NCBI RefSeq assembly: GCF_018207095.1
Contig: NZ_QOCZ01000027.1
Location: 1 to 48,916 of the forward strand
Source of the DNA: Nocardiopsis sp. MG754419
GTDB taxonomy: Bacteria > Actinomycetota > Actinomycetes > Streptosporangiales > Streptosporangiaceae
Length of the DNA stretch: 48,916 bases
Direction of reading: 5' to 3'
The translations under genes were made by a program, and so were the position numbers. Under the pieces are notes generated by a model. The model searched no databases, was not told where the DNA came from, and saw only the letters and a list, made by a program, of their open reading frames with translations. The first letter of the stretch is position 1. Every line of letters starts with the position of its first letter. Positions 1 to 8,174 of this stretch are shown here, piece after piece.

Positions 1-1233
1 CTGGAAGAAGCCCCACCCCGCCCGGTACAGCCGCGCGGTCAACTCCTCCACATAGAACGAACCACCGGCCGGATCGATCACCCGGGACAGATGTGACTCC
101 TCCACCAACAACGCCTGCGTGTTACGCGCGATCCGCCGCGCCAGATCATCGGACAACCCCACCGCCGCGTCGAAGGGCTCGACCGTGACCGCGTCGGCAC
201 CGCCCACCCCCGCGGCGAAACACGCCACCGTGGCGCGCACCATGTTCACGTGCGGATCCCGCCGCGTCAGCATCGCCCGCGAGGTCGTGGCGTGCACCCG
301 CAGGGCGCGTTCCGACGCCGGCACCCCGCAGGCCTCCAACACCTGGTTCCACATCCCCCGCACCGCCCGCAGCTTGGCGATCACCGCGAACTGGTCGGCC
401 TGGGCCGCCAACCGGAACTCGATCCGCCCGGCCGCCTCGCCCACCCCCAGCCCGGCCTCGACCAACCCGCGTAGATACGCCGTCCCCGCGGCCACGACCG
501 CACCCAGCTCCTGGGCATCGGACCCACCGGCCTCGTGCACCAACGTCCCATCGGCCACGAACAACCCCAGATGCGGGTAGCGGGCCGCGTGCTCGGCGGC
601 GAACCGAGCGGCCTCCCCGACGTCGGGGGCCTCGCCCGCCAGAGCGGCCGTGGTCAGCGGGTCCAACCCCAGGTGGGAGATGACCCGACCGTCGGGCACC
701 TCGGCGTCGGTGTGCGCGTCGAGCAGGGCACGGGCGGCGTCGAAGGCGTCGGGACCGGCCGCCCGCAGGATGACCGGTGCCAGATCCAGGTGGACGTCGA
801 CCAGGGCCTGCGCCAGCCGGTCGACCGGCAACGCCTCTCCCCCGACCTGGATCCACAACGAGCCCACGCCGTTCATCAGGTCGTCGTGGACACGGCGACG
901 CAGTGCGCCCGGGTCGGCGTCGCTGTGCCGGGCCCGGATGTCCCATCCGGACTCCGTGGACCCCTGGGGCCGGTAACCGCGGGTGAACGGCTCCAGCCCC
1001 GGGAAACCGGGATCGGCCTGTGGCGACGCCGAGGTGTACAAGGGCGCGATGTCGAACCCGTCCAGAGTGGGGGTGGCCAGTGCCTCCTCGGGCGCCTCGG
1101 CCAGGCGCTCCTCGGCCACACCGCTCTTGCGCAACACTCCCGCGACGAGTGCGCGCCACCGTTCGTGGTCGGCCGTCGGGAAGCCCTCGGTCAGGTCCTG
1201 GGCCTCGCCGGCCCCGCTTTCAGGGACGTCCAT
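1..1233 (-). CDS. mutA: Methylmalonyl-CoA mutase small subunit, N-terminal part (runs off window)
   Basis: The reading frame is open from an ATG at 1233 to the window edge, giving 411 codons without a stop; the C-terminal third lies outside. The translation has the features of the TIM-barrel part of the methylmalonyl-CoA mutase family, including FDIAPLYT near the N-terminus, WDIRARH, a barrel segment containing EFRLAAQADQFAVIAKLRA, then MLTRRDPHVNMVRAT and ESHLSRVIDPAGGSFYVEEL. MutA pairs with the catalytic MutB subunit to interconvert (R)-methylmalonyl-CoA and succinyl-CoA using adenosylcobalamin. The diverged opening and family knowledge favour MutA over MutB. A GGAG-type ribosome binding site lies just upstream of the ATG. 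MutB would be expected next on this strand, beyond the window. A CRP-like palindrome lies 115-138 bp upstream of the start. Confidence 0.88.
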   Translation of the reverse strand, partial: MDVPESGAGEAQDLTEGFPTADHERWRALVAGVLRKSGVAEERLAEAPEEALATPTLDGFDIAPLYTSASPQADPGFPGLEPFTRGYRPQGSTESGWDIRARHSDADPGALRRRVHDDLMNGVGSLWIQVGGEALPVDRLAQALVDVHLDLAPVILRAAGPDAFDAARALLDAHTDAEVPDGRVISHLGLDPLTTAALAGEAPDVGEAARFAAEHAARYPHLGLFVADGTLVHEAGGSDAQELGAVVAAGTAYLRGLVEAGLGVGEAAGRIEFRLAAQADQFAVIAKLRAVRGMWNQVLEACGVPASERALRVHATTSRAMLTRRDPHVNMVRATVACFAAGVGGADAVTVEPFDAAVGLSDDLARRIARNTQALLVEESHLSRVIDPAGGSFYVEELTARLYRAGWGFFQ

Positions 1234-1347
1234 ACTCCGAGATGGTAGAGAACCGCGTTCGGTCCCGGCGAGTCGGGGTGTGGTGCCCGGCACACCCGTG
1301 AGGGACGGGCTTCACCTGCGCTCATACCCGAAGACCGCGACGGCCAC

Positions 1348-1371
1348 ATTATATGACTTGGATCACATAAT
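1348..1371. promoter_or_regulatory. CRP/FNR-type palindromic operator candidate
   Basis: An A+T-rich island in very G+C-rich DNA reads ATTATATGA-N6-TCACATAAT. The two 9-bp arms are inverted copies with one mismatch, and the core TATGA-N6-TCACA differs by one base from the CRP-family consensus TGTGA-N6-TCACA. It lies between the divergent mutA and the lipoprotein gene at 1452, so it could control either. No crp gene is visible in this window; the assignment rests on motif shape only. Confidence 0.5.
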
Positions 1372-1451
1372 GCCTCTTCTCAGAACTTGATCAACTTCGG
1401 CGGCGACCAATCAGCGACCCCCTGAACAGCACTGACGAACAGGAACCCGCC

Positions 1452-2132
1452 ATGATCGCCTCCACCCGCCGCCACCGCGCGGCCCTCGGCCTCGCCGCGG
1501 CCGGCGCCGCCCTGGCCCTCTCCGCCTGCGGTGCGGACGAGCCCGAGACCGGCGCCGAGGACACCACCGCCGCCGAAGCCGTCGACGAGGTCGAGGAGGA
1601 GGCGCCGGAGGTCGACACCTCCGCCTTCAACCAGGGACCCGTCCCCTCCGAGCGGCCCGAGATCGACGAGGCCGACCTGCCCGCCGAACCCGATTCCAGC
1701 GCCGAACTGAGCGACCGCATCGCCTGGGAGGCCCTCCAGCGCGTCTCCACGTTCGCCTCGGTGATCGACCCGGACGCCACCTCGACCTGCCCCGACATCG
1801 CGGGCGACGAGGGCGAGTCGGTCACCTGCACCGTGGACTACCTGGGCGAGGAGTTCGAGTACACGATCGACATCGAGTCCTCCGGCATCCTCATCAGCTA
1901 CGACTGGAACCTGCCCGAGGGACCGCTGGTGCGCGAGGTCCTGGAGGACACGCTCCGCTTCAGCTCCGACAACGAGCTCGTGCTGTGCGACATGGAGTCC
2001 GACGTCGCCCGCGGTGAGACCGGCGGCGAGGGGCCGTTCCTGTGCCAGACCCTGGACGAGGCGACCGGCGACGTCGTCGACTGGGAACTCAGCATCTCGC
2101 AGTACGGCGCGTTCTCCTTCTACCGCGCCTGA
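1452..2132 (+). CDS. Secreted lipoprotein, unknown function (DUF4333-like features)
   Basis: 226 residues. The N-terminus is a clear type II signal peptide: basic MIASTRRHRA, a hydrophobic Ala/Leu stretch, and lipobox LSAC with the lipidated Cys at 26. A long acidic low-complexity linker (about 27-75) follows. The C-terminal part has paired cysteines (TCPDIAGDEG, VTCTVDY, LCDME, FLCQT) of the sort seen in actinobacterial DUF4333-type lipoproteins, but I am not certain of the family. It faces mutA across a CRP-like site and is followed by a perfect 40-bp palindromic terminator shared with the convergent gene at 2200. Function unknown; predicted to be anchored on the outer face of the membrane. 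Confidence 0.75.
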   Translation: MIASTRRHRAALGLAAAGAALALSACGADEPETGAEDTTAAEAVDEVEEEAPEVDTSAFNQGPVPSERPEIDEADLPAEPDSSAELSDRIAWEALQRVSTFASVIDPDATSTCPDIAGDEGESVTCTVDYLGEEFEYTIDIESSGILISYDWNLPEGPLVREVLEDTLRFSSDNELVLCDMESDVARGETGGEGPFLCQTLDEATGDVVDWELSISQYGAFSFYRA

Positions 2133-2156
2133 TGCCGCACCGGTCACCGACCGGCC

Positions 2157-2196
2157 GTACACGAACGGCCCCGCCGCGGCGGGGCCGTTCGTGTAC
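2157..2196. terminator. Perfect 40-bp palindrome, bidirectional terminator
   Basis: From 2157 to 2196 the sequence is its own reverse complement over all 40 bases, centred on CCGCGG. It sits exactly between two convergent genes, 24 bp after the stop at 2132 and 3 bp before the stop at 2200. It most likely terminates both transcripts. Confidence 0.8.
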
Positions 2197-2199
2197 GTC

Positions 2200-2604
2200 T
2201 CACCCGCAGTTGGTGCCGTTGCGCACGACCCAGGCGTCGCCGATGACCCCGCCCCAGTCCACGCACCGACCGGCGGCCTCCAGGTAGACCGGGCCGGCGT
2301 AGGTGGTCCACTCTCCCGGGTCGCGCCGCCACGAGGTGGCGTCACTGTGCTTGAGCACCGCGTCCATGGTCATGGCCGCGCCGGGGTCGGCCCGGATCAC
2401 GACCACGCAGTTCCTGCCGTTGGTGTTGTTGTAGGTGAGGTAGATGGTGCCACCGGTGATGGCGGCGCTGTTGTTCACGTTGTAGCCGTCACCGCAGACC
2501 CCGTTGTAGGGCACCGAGGCCAGGGCCGGGGAGGCGTTCGCCAGAACCGTGGCCAGGGTCAGTGCCACCCCGAGGGCGAGCCACCGCCTCAAGGACGTGC
2601 GCAT
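2200..2604 (-). CDS. Spore-associated protein A-like small secreted protein
   Basis: 134 residues with a Sec signal peptide (basic MRTSLRRW, hydrophobic core to about residue 29, cleavage near ALA-SV). The mature part begins YNGVCGDGYNVNNSAAITGG and continues with TIYLTYNNTNGRNCVVVIR, the pattern of SapA (spore-associated protein A) of Streptomyces and its relatives. Four cysteines (VCG, RNCV, GRCVDW, TNCG) probably form two disulfides. The ATG has a GGAGG ribosome binding site that follows directly on the stop codon of the upstream kinase gene, 9 bp away, so the two are almost certainly co-transcribed. The biochemical role of SapA proteins is not known. Confidence 0.75.
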   Translation of the reverse strand: MRTSLRRWLALGVALTLATVLANASPALASVPYNGVCGDGYNVNNSAAITGGTIYLTYNNTNGRNCVVVIRADPGAAMTMDAVLKHSDATSWRRDPGEWTTYAGPVYLEAAGRCVDWGGVIGDAWVVRNGTNCG

Positions 2605-2613
2605 GGTTCCTCC

Positions 2614-4260
2614 TTACCAGGGCGGGGTTCCGGTGCCGCTGGTGCTGTGGTGCTCGACGAGTTCGGTGATGGTGGCGGTGCCGTCGGTCTCCTCCGTGTA
2701 GGTGACCTCCGCCGTGATGGTCCGGCTCCCGGTGTCGACGTGGTCGGTGAGCGCCGCCGGGTCGGAGGGGACCGAGCCGGCGTCCCCGTGGGCGACGGAG
2801 CCGCCCTCCCCCTGGCAGAAACTCCAGGCGCACACCACCGTGGCGTCGTCGAGTACGCCGTACATCCCGCTTCCGTTGGCCGGACGGAAGGCGACCACGT
2901 GGGTGCCGGACGGACGTGTCCCGCTCGCGTCCACCCCGGCGCCGACCGTCGCCATGACGGTGTGCGGCCCGGAGCCGCCCCCGGCGGTAGCGCCCTCGGC
3001 GTCCCCATCGGAACCCTGTTGACCCGTACCCGACCCCGCGGAGTCGCGATCGTCGGTGTCCGCGGGGGCGTCCTCCCCGGTGTCCTCCGCGCCGGACGGG
3101 GCGGTCCCACCGGCCCCCTCCCCGTCGTCACCGGGTTCGGCCCCGGCACCGAACCAGGACGTGAACGGCAGGGACCCCCAGTGGCCCGTGATGGCGACGC
3201 CGCCCAACGACACCCCCGCGAGCAGCACCAGGGCGGCCACCACCGACGCCACCCTCAGGCCGGTGCGCCCACCACGACACCTCCCCGGCACCGCGACCTC
3301 GCGTTCCTCGGGGGTGCGCACGCCGTGCCAGGTCGCTCGGAGCGTCGCGGTCACCGCGTTCTCCGCCGCCGCGGCCGAGGCGATGGGGGTGGGAGGACGT
3401 TCGAGATCGGCGAGTTGCGTGAGGGCGATGACCAACGCCATCGCGCTGGGGCGGCGGGCGGCGGCCTTGGACAGGGCCTGGCGGGCGAGTGAGGCGATCG
3501 GACCGGTGAAACCCTCCATGTCCGGCTCTTCGTTCATGACCCGGTGGGCCACGGCCGCGGGGTCTCCGGTCCCGAACGGTCGACGTCCGGTCGCGGCGTA
3601 GGTGACCAGGGCGCCCCACGTGAAGATGTCGTCGGCGGTGCTGACGGGCTCACCCCGGTAGTGCGCCGGGCTGATCCACCCGGAGGAGCCCAGCAGGGAA
3701 CCGGTGCGGGTGAGCGCGGTCTGGTCGAGCGCCCGCGCGATACCGAAGTCCAGCACCCGCGGCCCCTCGGGGGCCATCATGATGTTGGCCGGTTTCAGGT
3801 CGCGGTGCACGACACCGGCGGCGTGGATCTGTGCCAACGCCTCAGCGATGCCCACCGCGAGCCCCGGCAGCAGGGGCGCGGGCAGCCTGCCCCCGCTCTC
3901 CCGCAGGTAGGCGTTGAGGGCCAGGCCCCGCACCAGAGGGGTGGCCAGCCACGGCCGGGTGCCCTGGGCGTCCGACGCCAACAGGGGAACCGCGCAGGCT
4001 CCGCCCACACGGGAGAGCATGTCGACCTCACGGGCGAAGCGCCCCCGGAACTCGGGGTCGGCGGCGTACTCGGGGTGGATCACCTTGACCGCGACCGGCG
4101 CACCGTCCCGCCCCTGCGCGGCGTACACGACGCCCATGCCACCGGCACCGAGCCGTTTGACCAGGCGATAGGGGCCGATGTCGGCCGGGTCGCCGGGCGT
4201 GAGATCGGTGGCCGTGGCGGGCAACTGCACGGAGGAGTGCGCAGGACTCATGGGGCTCAC
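2614..4260 (-). CDS. Membrane-anchored Ser/Thr protein kinase (PknB/Hanks type)
   Basis: 548 residues. The kinase domain spans about 30-285: Gly-rich loop LGAGGMGVVY (38-46), invariant Lys59 in VAVKV, catalytic loop HRDLKPAN (152-159, Asp154) and DFG (171-173). The usual APE after the activation loop reads SPA here. A juxtamembrane segment is followed by one transmembrane helix (about 336-358), an acidic Gly/Ser-rich extracytoplasmic linker (365-440) and a small C-terminal domain with a Cys pair (VCAWSFC). There is no PASTA domain. The start is GTG at 4260; an in-frame ATG at 4251 is equally possible because neither has a strong ribosome binding site. It precedes the SapA-like gene by 9 bp, suggesting the kinase and the secreted protein are made together. 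Confidence 0.9.
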   Translation of the reverse strand: MSPMSPAHSSVQLPATATDLTPGDPADIGPYRLVKRLGAGGMGVVYAAQGRDGAPVAVKVIHPEYAADPEFRGRFAREVDMLSRVGGACAVPLLASDAQGTRPWLATPLVRGLALNAYLRESGGRLPAPLLPGLAVGIAEALAQIHAAGVVHRDLKPANIMMAPEGPRVLDFGIARALDQTALTRTGSLLGSSGWISPAHYRGEPVSTADDIFTWGALVTYAATGRRPFGTGDPAAVAHRVMNEEPDMEGFTGPIASLARQALSKAAARRPSAMALVIALTQLADLERPPTPIASAAAAENAVTATLRATWHGVRTPEEREVAVPGRCRGGRTGLRVASVVAALVLLAGVSLGGVAITGHWGSLPFTSWFGAGAEPGDDGEGAGGTAPSGAEDTGEDAPADTDDRDSAGSGTGQQGSDGDAEGATAGGGSGPHTVMATVGAGVDASGTRPSGTHVVAFRPANGSGMYGVLDDATVVCAWSFCQGEGGSVAHGDAGSVPSDPAALTDHVDTGSRTITAEVTYTEETDGTATITELVEHHSTSGTGTPPW

Positions 4261-4642
4261 AGGTGCGAGGGCGGGGCGGGAGGTCTCCGGAAGAGCGCCG
4301 GACGCCTTGCGCGAAAGCGACCCGGAACCTGCATGGTAACCGGGCCTCGCCCCGACCTCTCGTGGCCCTCACCCGATTGGGCGCCCGCGGCCGGGAACCC
4401 CCGGCGGGTTCCGGTCACGCCCCGGGTCGCTCAGGCGGGGGACTCCCCGCGCTCCTGACGGCTCACCTCGCGAACGTGCCTGTAGTCCACCCGGTCGACG
4501 GGAAGGCGGGCTGGAAGGCGCCCGGATGCGCACCCGCCTCGGCCATCGCCCGCAGGAGCTCATCGGCGTGGTCGATGCGCACGGTGCCGCACGGGACCTC
4601 TCTCGTCTCGGGGCGGGGAGGATGTCGGCGGGTGCAGGCGCC
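4261..4642. other. 382-bp interval upstream of the kinase gene
   Basis: This stretch separates the kinase start from the stop of the PQQ-propeller gene. It presumably carries the kinase promoter, but I cannot identify clear -35/-10 boxes. The only coding-like segment is the short minus-strand ORF at 4463-4582, listed separately. Confidence 0.5.
4463..4582 (-). CDS. Possible 39-aa small ORF or gene remnant
   Basis: The minus strand has a 39-codon ORF from a GTG at 4582 with G/C-rich third positions, reading RIDHADELLRAMAEAGAHPG and then FQPAFPSTGW before a TGA. The frame is also open upstream and is the same frame as the PQQ lipoprotein gene, separated from it only by that gene's stop. It could therefore be a small protein, the degraded tail of a longer gene, or chance. 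I recognise no family and see no strong ribosome binding site. Confidence 0.25.
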   Translation of the reverse strand: MRIDHADELLRAMAEAGAHPGAFQPAFPSTGWTTGTFAR

Positions 4643-6136
4643 TCAGTCGGTGTCGTCCTCGGGGGACTCCTCGGCGTCGGGCTCGTCGAGCTCGCCGTCG
4701 ACGTCCGTGTCGGCTTCGGGTCCGGGGCCGTAGACGAACCGCTGACGCCCCTGGACGAGGATGGCGTGCCCGGTGTCGGTGACGGCCTCCACGTAGGCGT
4801 CCAGGTCCTCGGCGACCACGTCCATGGTCTCGGCCTCCAGCACCAACTGCCGGTCACCGTCCTCGTTGGAACGGGTGTCCCCGTAGACGAAACCGGCGTG
4901 GGCGAAGGCCGGGGAGATCGCTCCGGCCTCTTCCTCCAGCCCCCATCGGATCTCGCCGGCGACCAGGTCGACGGCGACCATCGGGGCTCCGCCGCTGGCC
5001 TGCGGCAGCAGGAGTGTGGCGGTGTCGGTGTCGTAGGGCCCTCCGGTGGAACCGCCGTCGTCGAAGCGGGCGGCCACCGGGTTGGCACCGGGCTCCCGCA
5101 GCGTCCAGAGAAGGTCGCCGTCGGACACGTCGTGCGCGGAGAGGGTCGAGGGGGCCTCGGGGCGGGCCCAGCGCAGCATCAGGACGTCCCGGGTGGCTTC
5201 CTCCTCCTGCACGTCCTCGTCGGGGTTCTCCTCGGTGTCCTCGTCGTCCTCGTCGTCGGACTCCCGGGCGTCCGGGTCCAGGGTCTCGAACAACCCGAGG
5301 ACCTGCGGAACACTCGTGGGCGAGGTGGGCACGTCGAGGTCGTCGTCCTCACCGCTCACCGACCACAGGTGCTCACCCGCGTCGTCGGAGGCGACCGAGT
5401 AGGCGTGCAGGGCGGAGTCACCGTCGTCGAGCAGGACCGTCTCGCCCCAGGCGGCCACGGGGACGCCCAGGGGTGCGACCGGGTCCTCCTCGGAGTCCTC
5501 ATCGACGTCCTCCTCGGGCGGCGCCTCCTCCGGGTCCGCGTCCTCGTCCTCGGCGGGTTCCAGGGTGTAGGTCCACAGCTCCTCGCCGTCGACGTCGAGC
5601 ACCGTGTAGTCCCCGTCGGGCTCCTCCGCGCTCCAGTCGCTCGGCCGACGCACCGCCAGGCCGTCCAGGTAGAGGTCGCCGGCCTGTGCCGGTTCCCACA
5701 GCGTCTGTCCGCGGGCGTCCAGAACGAAGGGGCGGTCGTCGGCGTCGGTCAGGGCCAGGACGGGGTCGCCCGCGGTGTCGACGTCGATGCCGCGGAAGCG
5801 CGCCTCGCCCTCCCAGAGGAGGTCTCCGGTGGCGGCGTCGTGCAGGAGGTGGCGGTCCTCTCCCCCGGAACTGATGAGGAAGGCCCCGCCCACCGGGCTG
5901 ATGCGCACGCCCATGGGGTCGTCGAGGATCTCGTGGACGCCCGCGTCGTCACCGTGCAGGTGCCGCAGGACCTCGCCCTCGATGCCGGGCGGGGGCTCCC
6001 CCTCGAACTCGGTGGGGACGGGGGCGCTCTCCTCGTCGGACGGTGGCGCGGGCGTCTCCGGGTCCCCGGTACACCCCGCGACCAGCAGCGCCACGAGGCC
6101 ACAGGTCAGGGCCTGGGGCACGCGTGAGCTGCGCAT
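4643..6136 (-). CDS. PQQ-like beta-propeller lipoprotein
   Basis: 497 residues. A type II signal peptide ends in lipobox VAGC (Cys22), so the protein should be lipid-anchored on the outside of the membrane. Propeller-type blades are visible as repeats of a hydrophobic strand followed by D..G..LW: AATGDLLWEG (about 101), ARGQTLWEP, DGEELWTY, SDGDLLWTL and AGEIRWGL. Two strongly acidic insertions (near 205-228 and 292-315, runs of Asp/Glu with Pro) and an acidic tail interrupt the fold. Such proteins usually act as scaffolds or binding platforms; the acidic inserts suggest cation binding or surface exposure, which is inference. It lies upstream of the Ser/Thr kinase on the same strand but 382 bp apart. 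Confidence 0.75.
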   Translation of the reverse strand: MRSSRVPQALTCGLVALLVAGCTGDPETPAPPSDEESAPVPTEFEGEPPPGIEGEVLRHLHGDDAGVHEILDDPMGVRISPVGGAFLISSGGEDRHLLHDAATGDLLWEGEARFRGIDVDTAGDPVLALTDADDRPFVLDARGQTLWEPAQAGDLYLDGLAVRRPSDWSAEEPDGDYTVLDVDGEELWTYTLEPAEDEDADPEEAPPEEDVDEDSEEDPVAPLGVPVAAWGETVLLDDGDSALHAYSVASDDAGEHLWSVSGEDDDLDVPTSPTSVPQVLGLFETLDPDARESDDEDDEDTEENPDEDVQEEEATRDVLMLRWARPEAPSTLSAHDVSDGDLLWTLREPGANPVAARFDDGGSTGGPYDTDTATLLLPQASGGAPMVAVDLVAGEIRWGLEEEAGAISPAFAHAGFVYGDTRSNEDGDRQLVLEAETMDVVAEDLDAYVEAVTDTGHAILVQGRQRFVYGPGPEADTDVDGELDEPDAEESPEDDTD

Positions 6137-6248
6137 AGACGGTCTCTCCCCATGAAACGATGACGATTACGGCAAATCCTAAGCCGCGTGACGGGCGAGT
6201 GGATACACGGAGCCCACCACTCGTTACCGGCACGTGAACACCGGGCGT

Positions 6249-6881
6249 TCACGTTCCGGCGTCCGGCTCCACCTCGACGATGGTGGTCCCCTTGAGCTCG
6301 AACTCGGCGCGACCGCCGGTCAGCTCGGCCAACCGGACCTCGAAGTCCGGCAGTTCGGCCTCGGGCAGGGCCACCTCGATCCGGACACGGTCCTCGTAGG
6401 CGACGCCGCGAACGGTGAGCGCGGAGTCGCGAAGATCGCTCTCCAGGCGTCCACCGAGAACGTAGTCCGCGTACACGTCCACCACCGTCAGGGTGCGGCG
6501 TTCCCAGAGCCCGAACTCCTCCACGGCGGCGGACACGGAGTTGCCGTAGGCGCGGATGAGACCGCCCGCGCCGAGTTTGGTGCCGCCGAAGTAGCGGGTG
6601 ACGACCGCGACGGTGTCGGTGATCCGACGGTGGCGCAGCACCTCCAGCATGGGTACCCCCGCGGTGCCGGCGGGTTCGCCGTCGTCGCTGGAGCGCTGGA
6701 CGCCCCCGTCCTCACCGAGCACGTACGCCGTGCAGTTGTGGTTGGCGTTCCAGTGCTCCTTGCGACGCTCGGCGATGAACGCGCGTGCGGCCTCCTCGTC
6801 GCCCACCCTGGCCATGGCGCAGATGAACCGAGACTTCCTGATCTCGATCTCGTGTTCGCCGCCGCGTCTGATCGTTCGCAT
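6249..6881 (-). CDS. yigZ: YigZ/IMPACT family protein
   Basis: 210 residues, the normal length for bacterial YigZ. The N-terminal IMPACT domain is diagnostic: KSRFICAMARV (about 16-26), NHNCTAYVLG, SSDDGEPAGTAGVPML (64-79) and ITDTVAVVTRYFGGTKLGAG (87-106), then GLIRAYGNSV. The C-terminal half is the DUF1949-like ferredoxin-fold domain. IMPACT proteins are linked to translation regulation in eukaryotes; the bacterial role is unsettled. It diverges from the membrane-protein gene at 7037. Confidence 0.93.
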   Translation of the reverse strand: MRTIRRGGEHEIEIRKSRFICAMARVGDEEAARAFIAERRKEHWNANHNCTAYVLGEDGGVQRSSDDGEPAGTAGVPMLEVLRHRRITDTVAVVTRYFGGTKLGAGGLIRAYGNSVSAAVEEFGLWERRTLTVVDVYADYVLGGRLESDLRDSALTVRGVAYEDRVRIEVALPEAELPDFEVRLAELTGGRAEFELKGTTIVEVEPDAGT

Positions 6882-7001
6882 GTCGCCTGTTCAGCTGGGT
6901 TCGTGGGTCCGACGCACAGTCTGCCACCTCCCGCGGCGGAGCCCACGCCCGGTCGTCTCGTGGACGCAGGGGGTGGTCAGGAGAGCACCGGCACGTTAAT
7001 C

Positions 7002-7016
7002 TCTCGAAAAACAAGA
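7002..7016. promoter_or_regulatory. MarR-like inverted repeat
   Basis: TCTCG-AAAAA-CAAGA is an imperfect inverted repeat (TCTCG/TCTTG, one mismatch) inside an A+T-rich island immediately upstream of the membrane-protein gene at 7037. The half-site resembles the TCTTG/TCTCG arms common in MarR-family operators. No MarR gene is adjacent, so this is a weak call. Confidence 0.3.
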
Positions 7017-7036
7017 TATTTAGTCAGCGAGCTTGA

Positions 7037-7693
7037 ATGACCTCCCTTCTCTTCGCGACGGTCACCGCGATGCACGCCGTACTGACGGTGTGGCTGGCCC
7101 GACGCGCCTGGACCGACCGCTCCCCCTACCTGGCGATGGTCGCCCTGGTCACCCTCGGCCTGGTCTACGACAACGGGATCGTGGCCGTGGGGCGCCTGGT
7201 GGGCGAGGGCGCCGTGCTCGAAGCCCTCAACCTGCCGCGCTTCCTGGTCCACGCCCTCATCACCCCCCTGCTGATCATCGCCGCCGTCGGCCTGGCCCGT
7301 GGGGCCGGCGCCCCATGGGCCCGGCTCAGGTGGGTCCACGGGGCCTTCTGCTCCCTGGCGACGGCGCTCATCGTGTACGGCCTGCTGTTCGAGGTCGTGG
7401 GCCTGGAACTGGTCGCGGGCCGCGAGGGGGACGCGCTGCGCTACACGGCGGTCGACCCTTCACCGCCCATCCCCTCCATCGCCGCCATCGTGGTGCTGAT
7501 CATCGTCGGTGTGGCCCTGTGGCGCCGGGGCGGTGGGTGGATGGGCGTCGGCGCCGCGCTCATGTTCGTGGCCGCGGCGCTGCCGTCACTGCCGCTGGTC
7601 GTGACCAACATGGGCGAGGTGGCCCTCATCGTGGGTCTGGCCCTGACCGCCGTCCGACCGGTCACCGCCCCTCGCACGACCGCTCCCGTGTGA
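7037..7693 (+). CDS. Polytopic membrane protein, unknown function
   Basis: 218 residues with about six or seven predicted transmembrane helices (roughly 2-18, 31-53, 66-86, 103-125, 145-162, 168-185 and 190-207), separated by short loops with Arg on the cytoplasmic side. I do not recognise the family and see no catalytic motif. The ATG at 7037 lacks a good ribosome binding site but follows an A+T-rich, operator-like patch. It stands alone between divergent yigZ and a 481-bp gene-free stretch. Confidence 0.7.
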   Translation: MTSLLFATVTAMHAVLTVWLARRAWTDRSPYLAMVALVTLGLVYDNGIVAVGRLVGEGAVLEALNLPRFLVHALITPLLIIAAVGLARGAGAPWARLRWVHGAFCSLATALIVYGLLFEVVGLELVAGREGDALRYTAVDPSPPIPSIAAIVVLIIVGVALWRRGGGWMGVGAALMFVAAALPSLPLVVTNMGEVALIVGLALTAVRPVTAPRTTAPV

Positions 7694-8174
7694 GACCGCT
7701 CGCGCGAGCATCGGTTCCGGCAGGGTCGGCCCGGCCGTGGCCCGTCGGACCTCGTGGGCGACCCCCGGTGCCCATCGCCCGGATCGACCCGGGCCACCTC
7801 CCCGCACCCCTGGCCGCCGCCCGGGGACGGTCGGCACCGTCGACCTCGCGGCCCGACGGGATCGCGTTTCCCTGTGGGATTCCACCCATCGGACCGTGCT
7901 CGTGGAACCGTCGCGGCAGCGTAGGGGGCGGCTCCCCTGTTGTGACTCGGCGAGGCCGGCCCCGTGGTGGCCTCCGGCTGGTACCGTCCCCACCCTGAAG
8001 GAGGCCGCCGAACGCGGGGAACGCCTGCGCGACAATGGAACCGGCCCCGAGGCGTTCAACCCCACGAGCGCCTCGACCCTTCGGGCACACCGGAGATTCC
8101 GCACCCGTAGTTATCTGACCTGCACTTTGGGTAACGTTGCGGACATCAAGCGACCAACAATCGGGAGTTCCGCC
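7694..8174. other. 481-bp interval without a convincing gene
   Basis: Open reading frames cross this stretch on both strands, including one in frame with the downstream SOD gene, but codon bias is poor and no conserved motif or ribosome binding site supports them. The last 70 bp (CTTTGGGTAACGTTGCGG near 8126) are lower in G+C and probably contain the promoter for the SOD-like lipoprotein gene. No terminator-quality hairpin is obvious. Confidence 0.45.

Noticed and set aside
146-1159. 337-aa minus-strand ORF inside the mutA region
   Set aside because: It is Arg/Gly-rich low complexity in a shadow frame; the true mutA frame is open through the window edge and carries family motifs.
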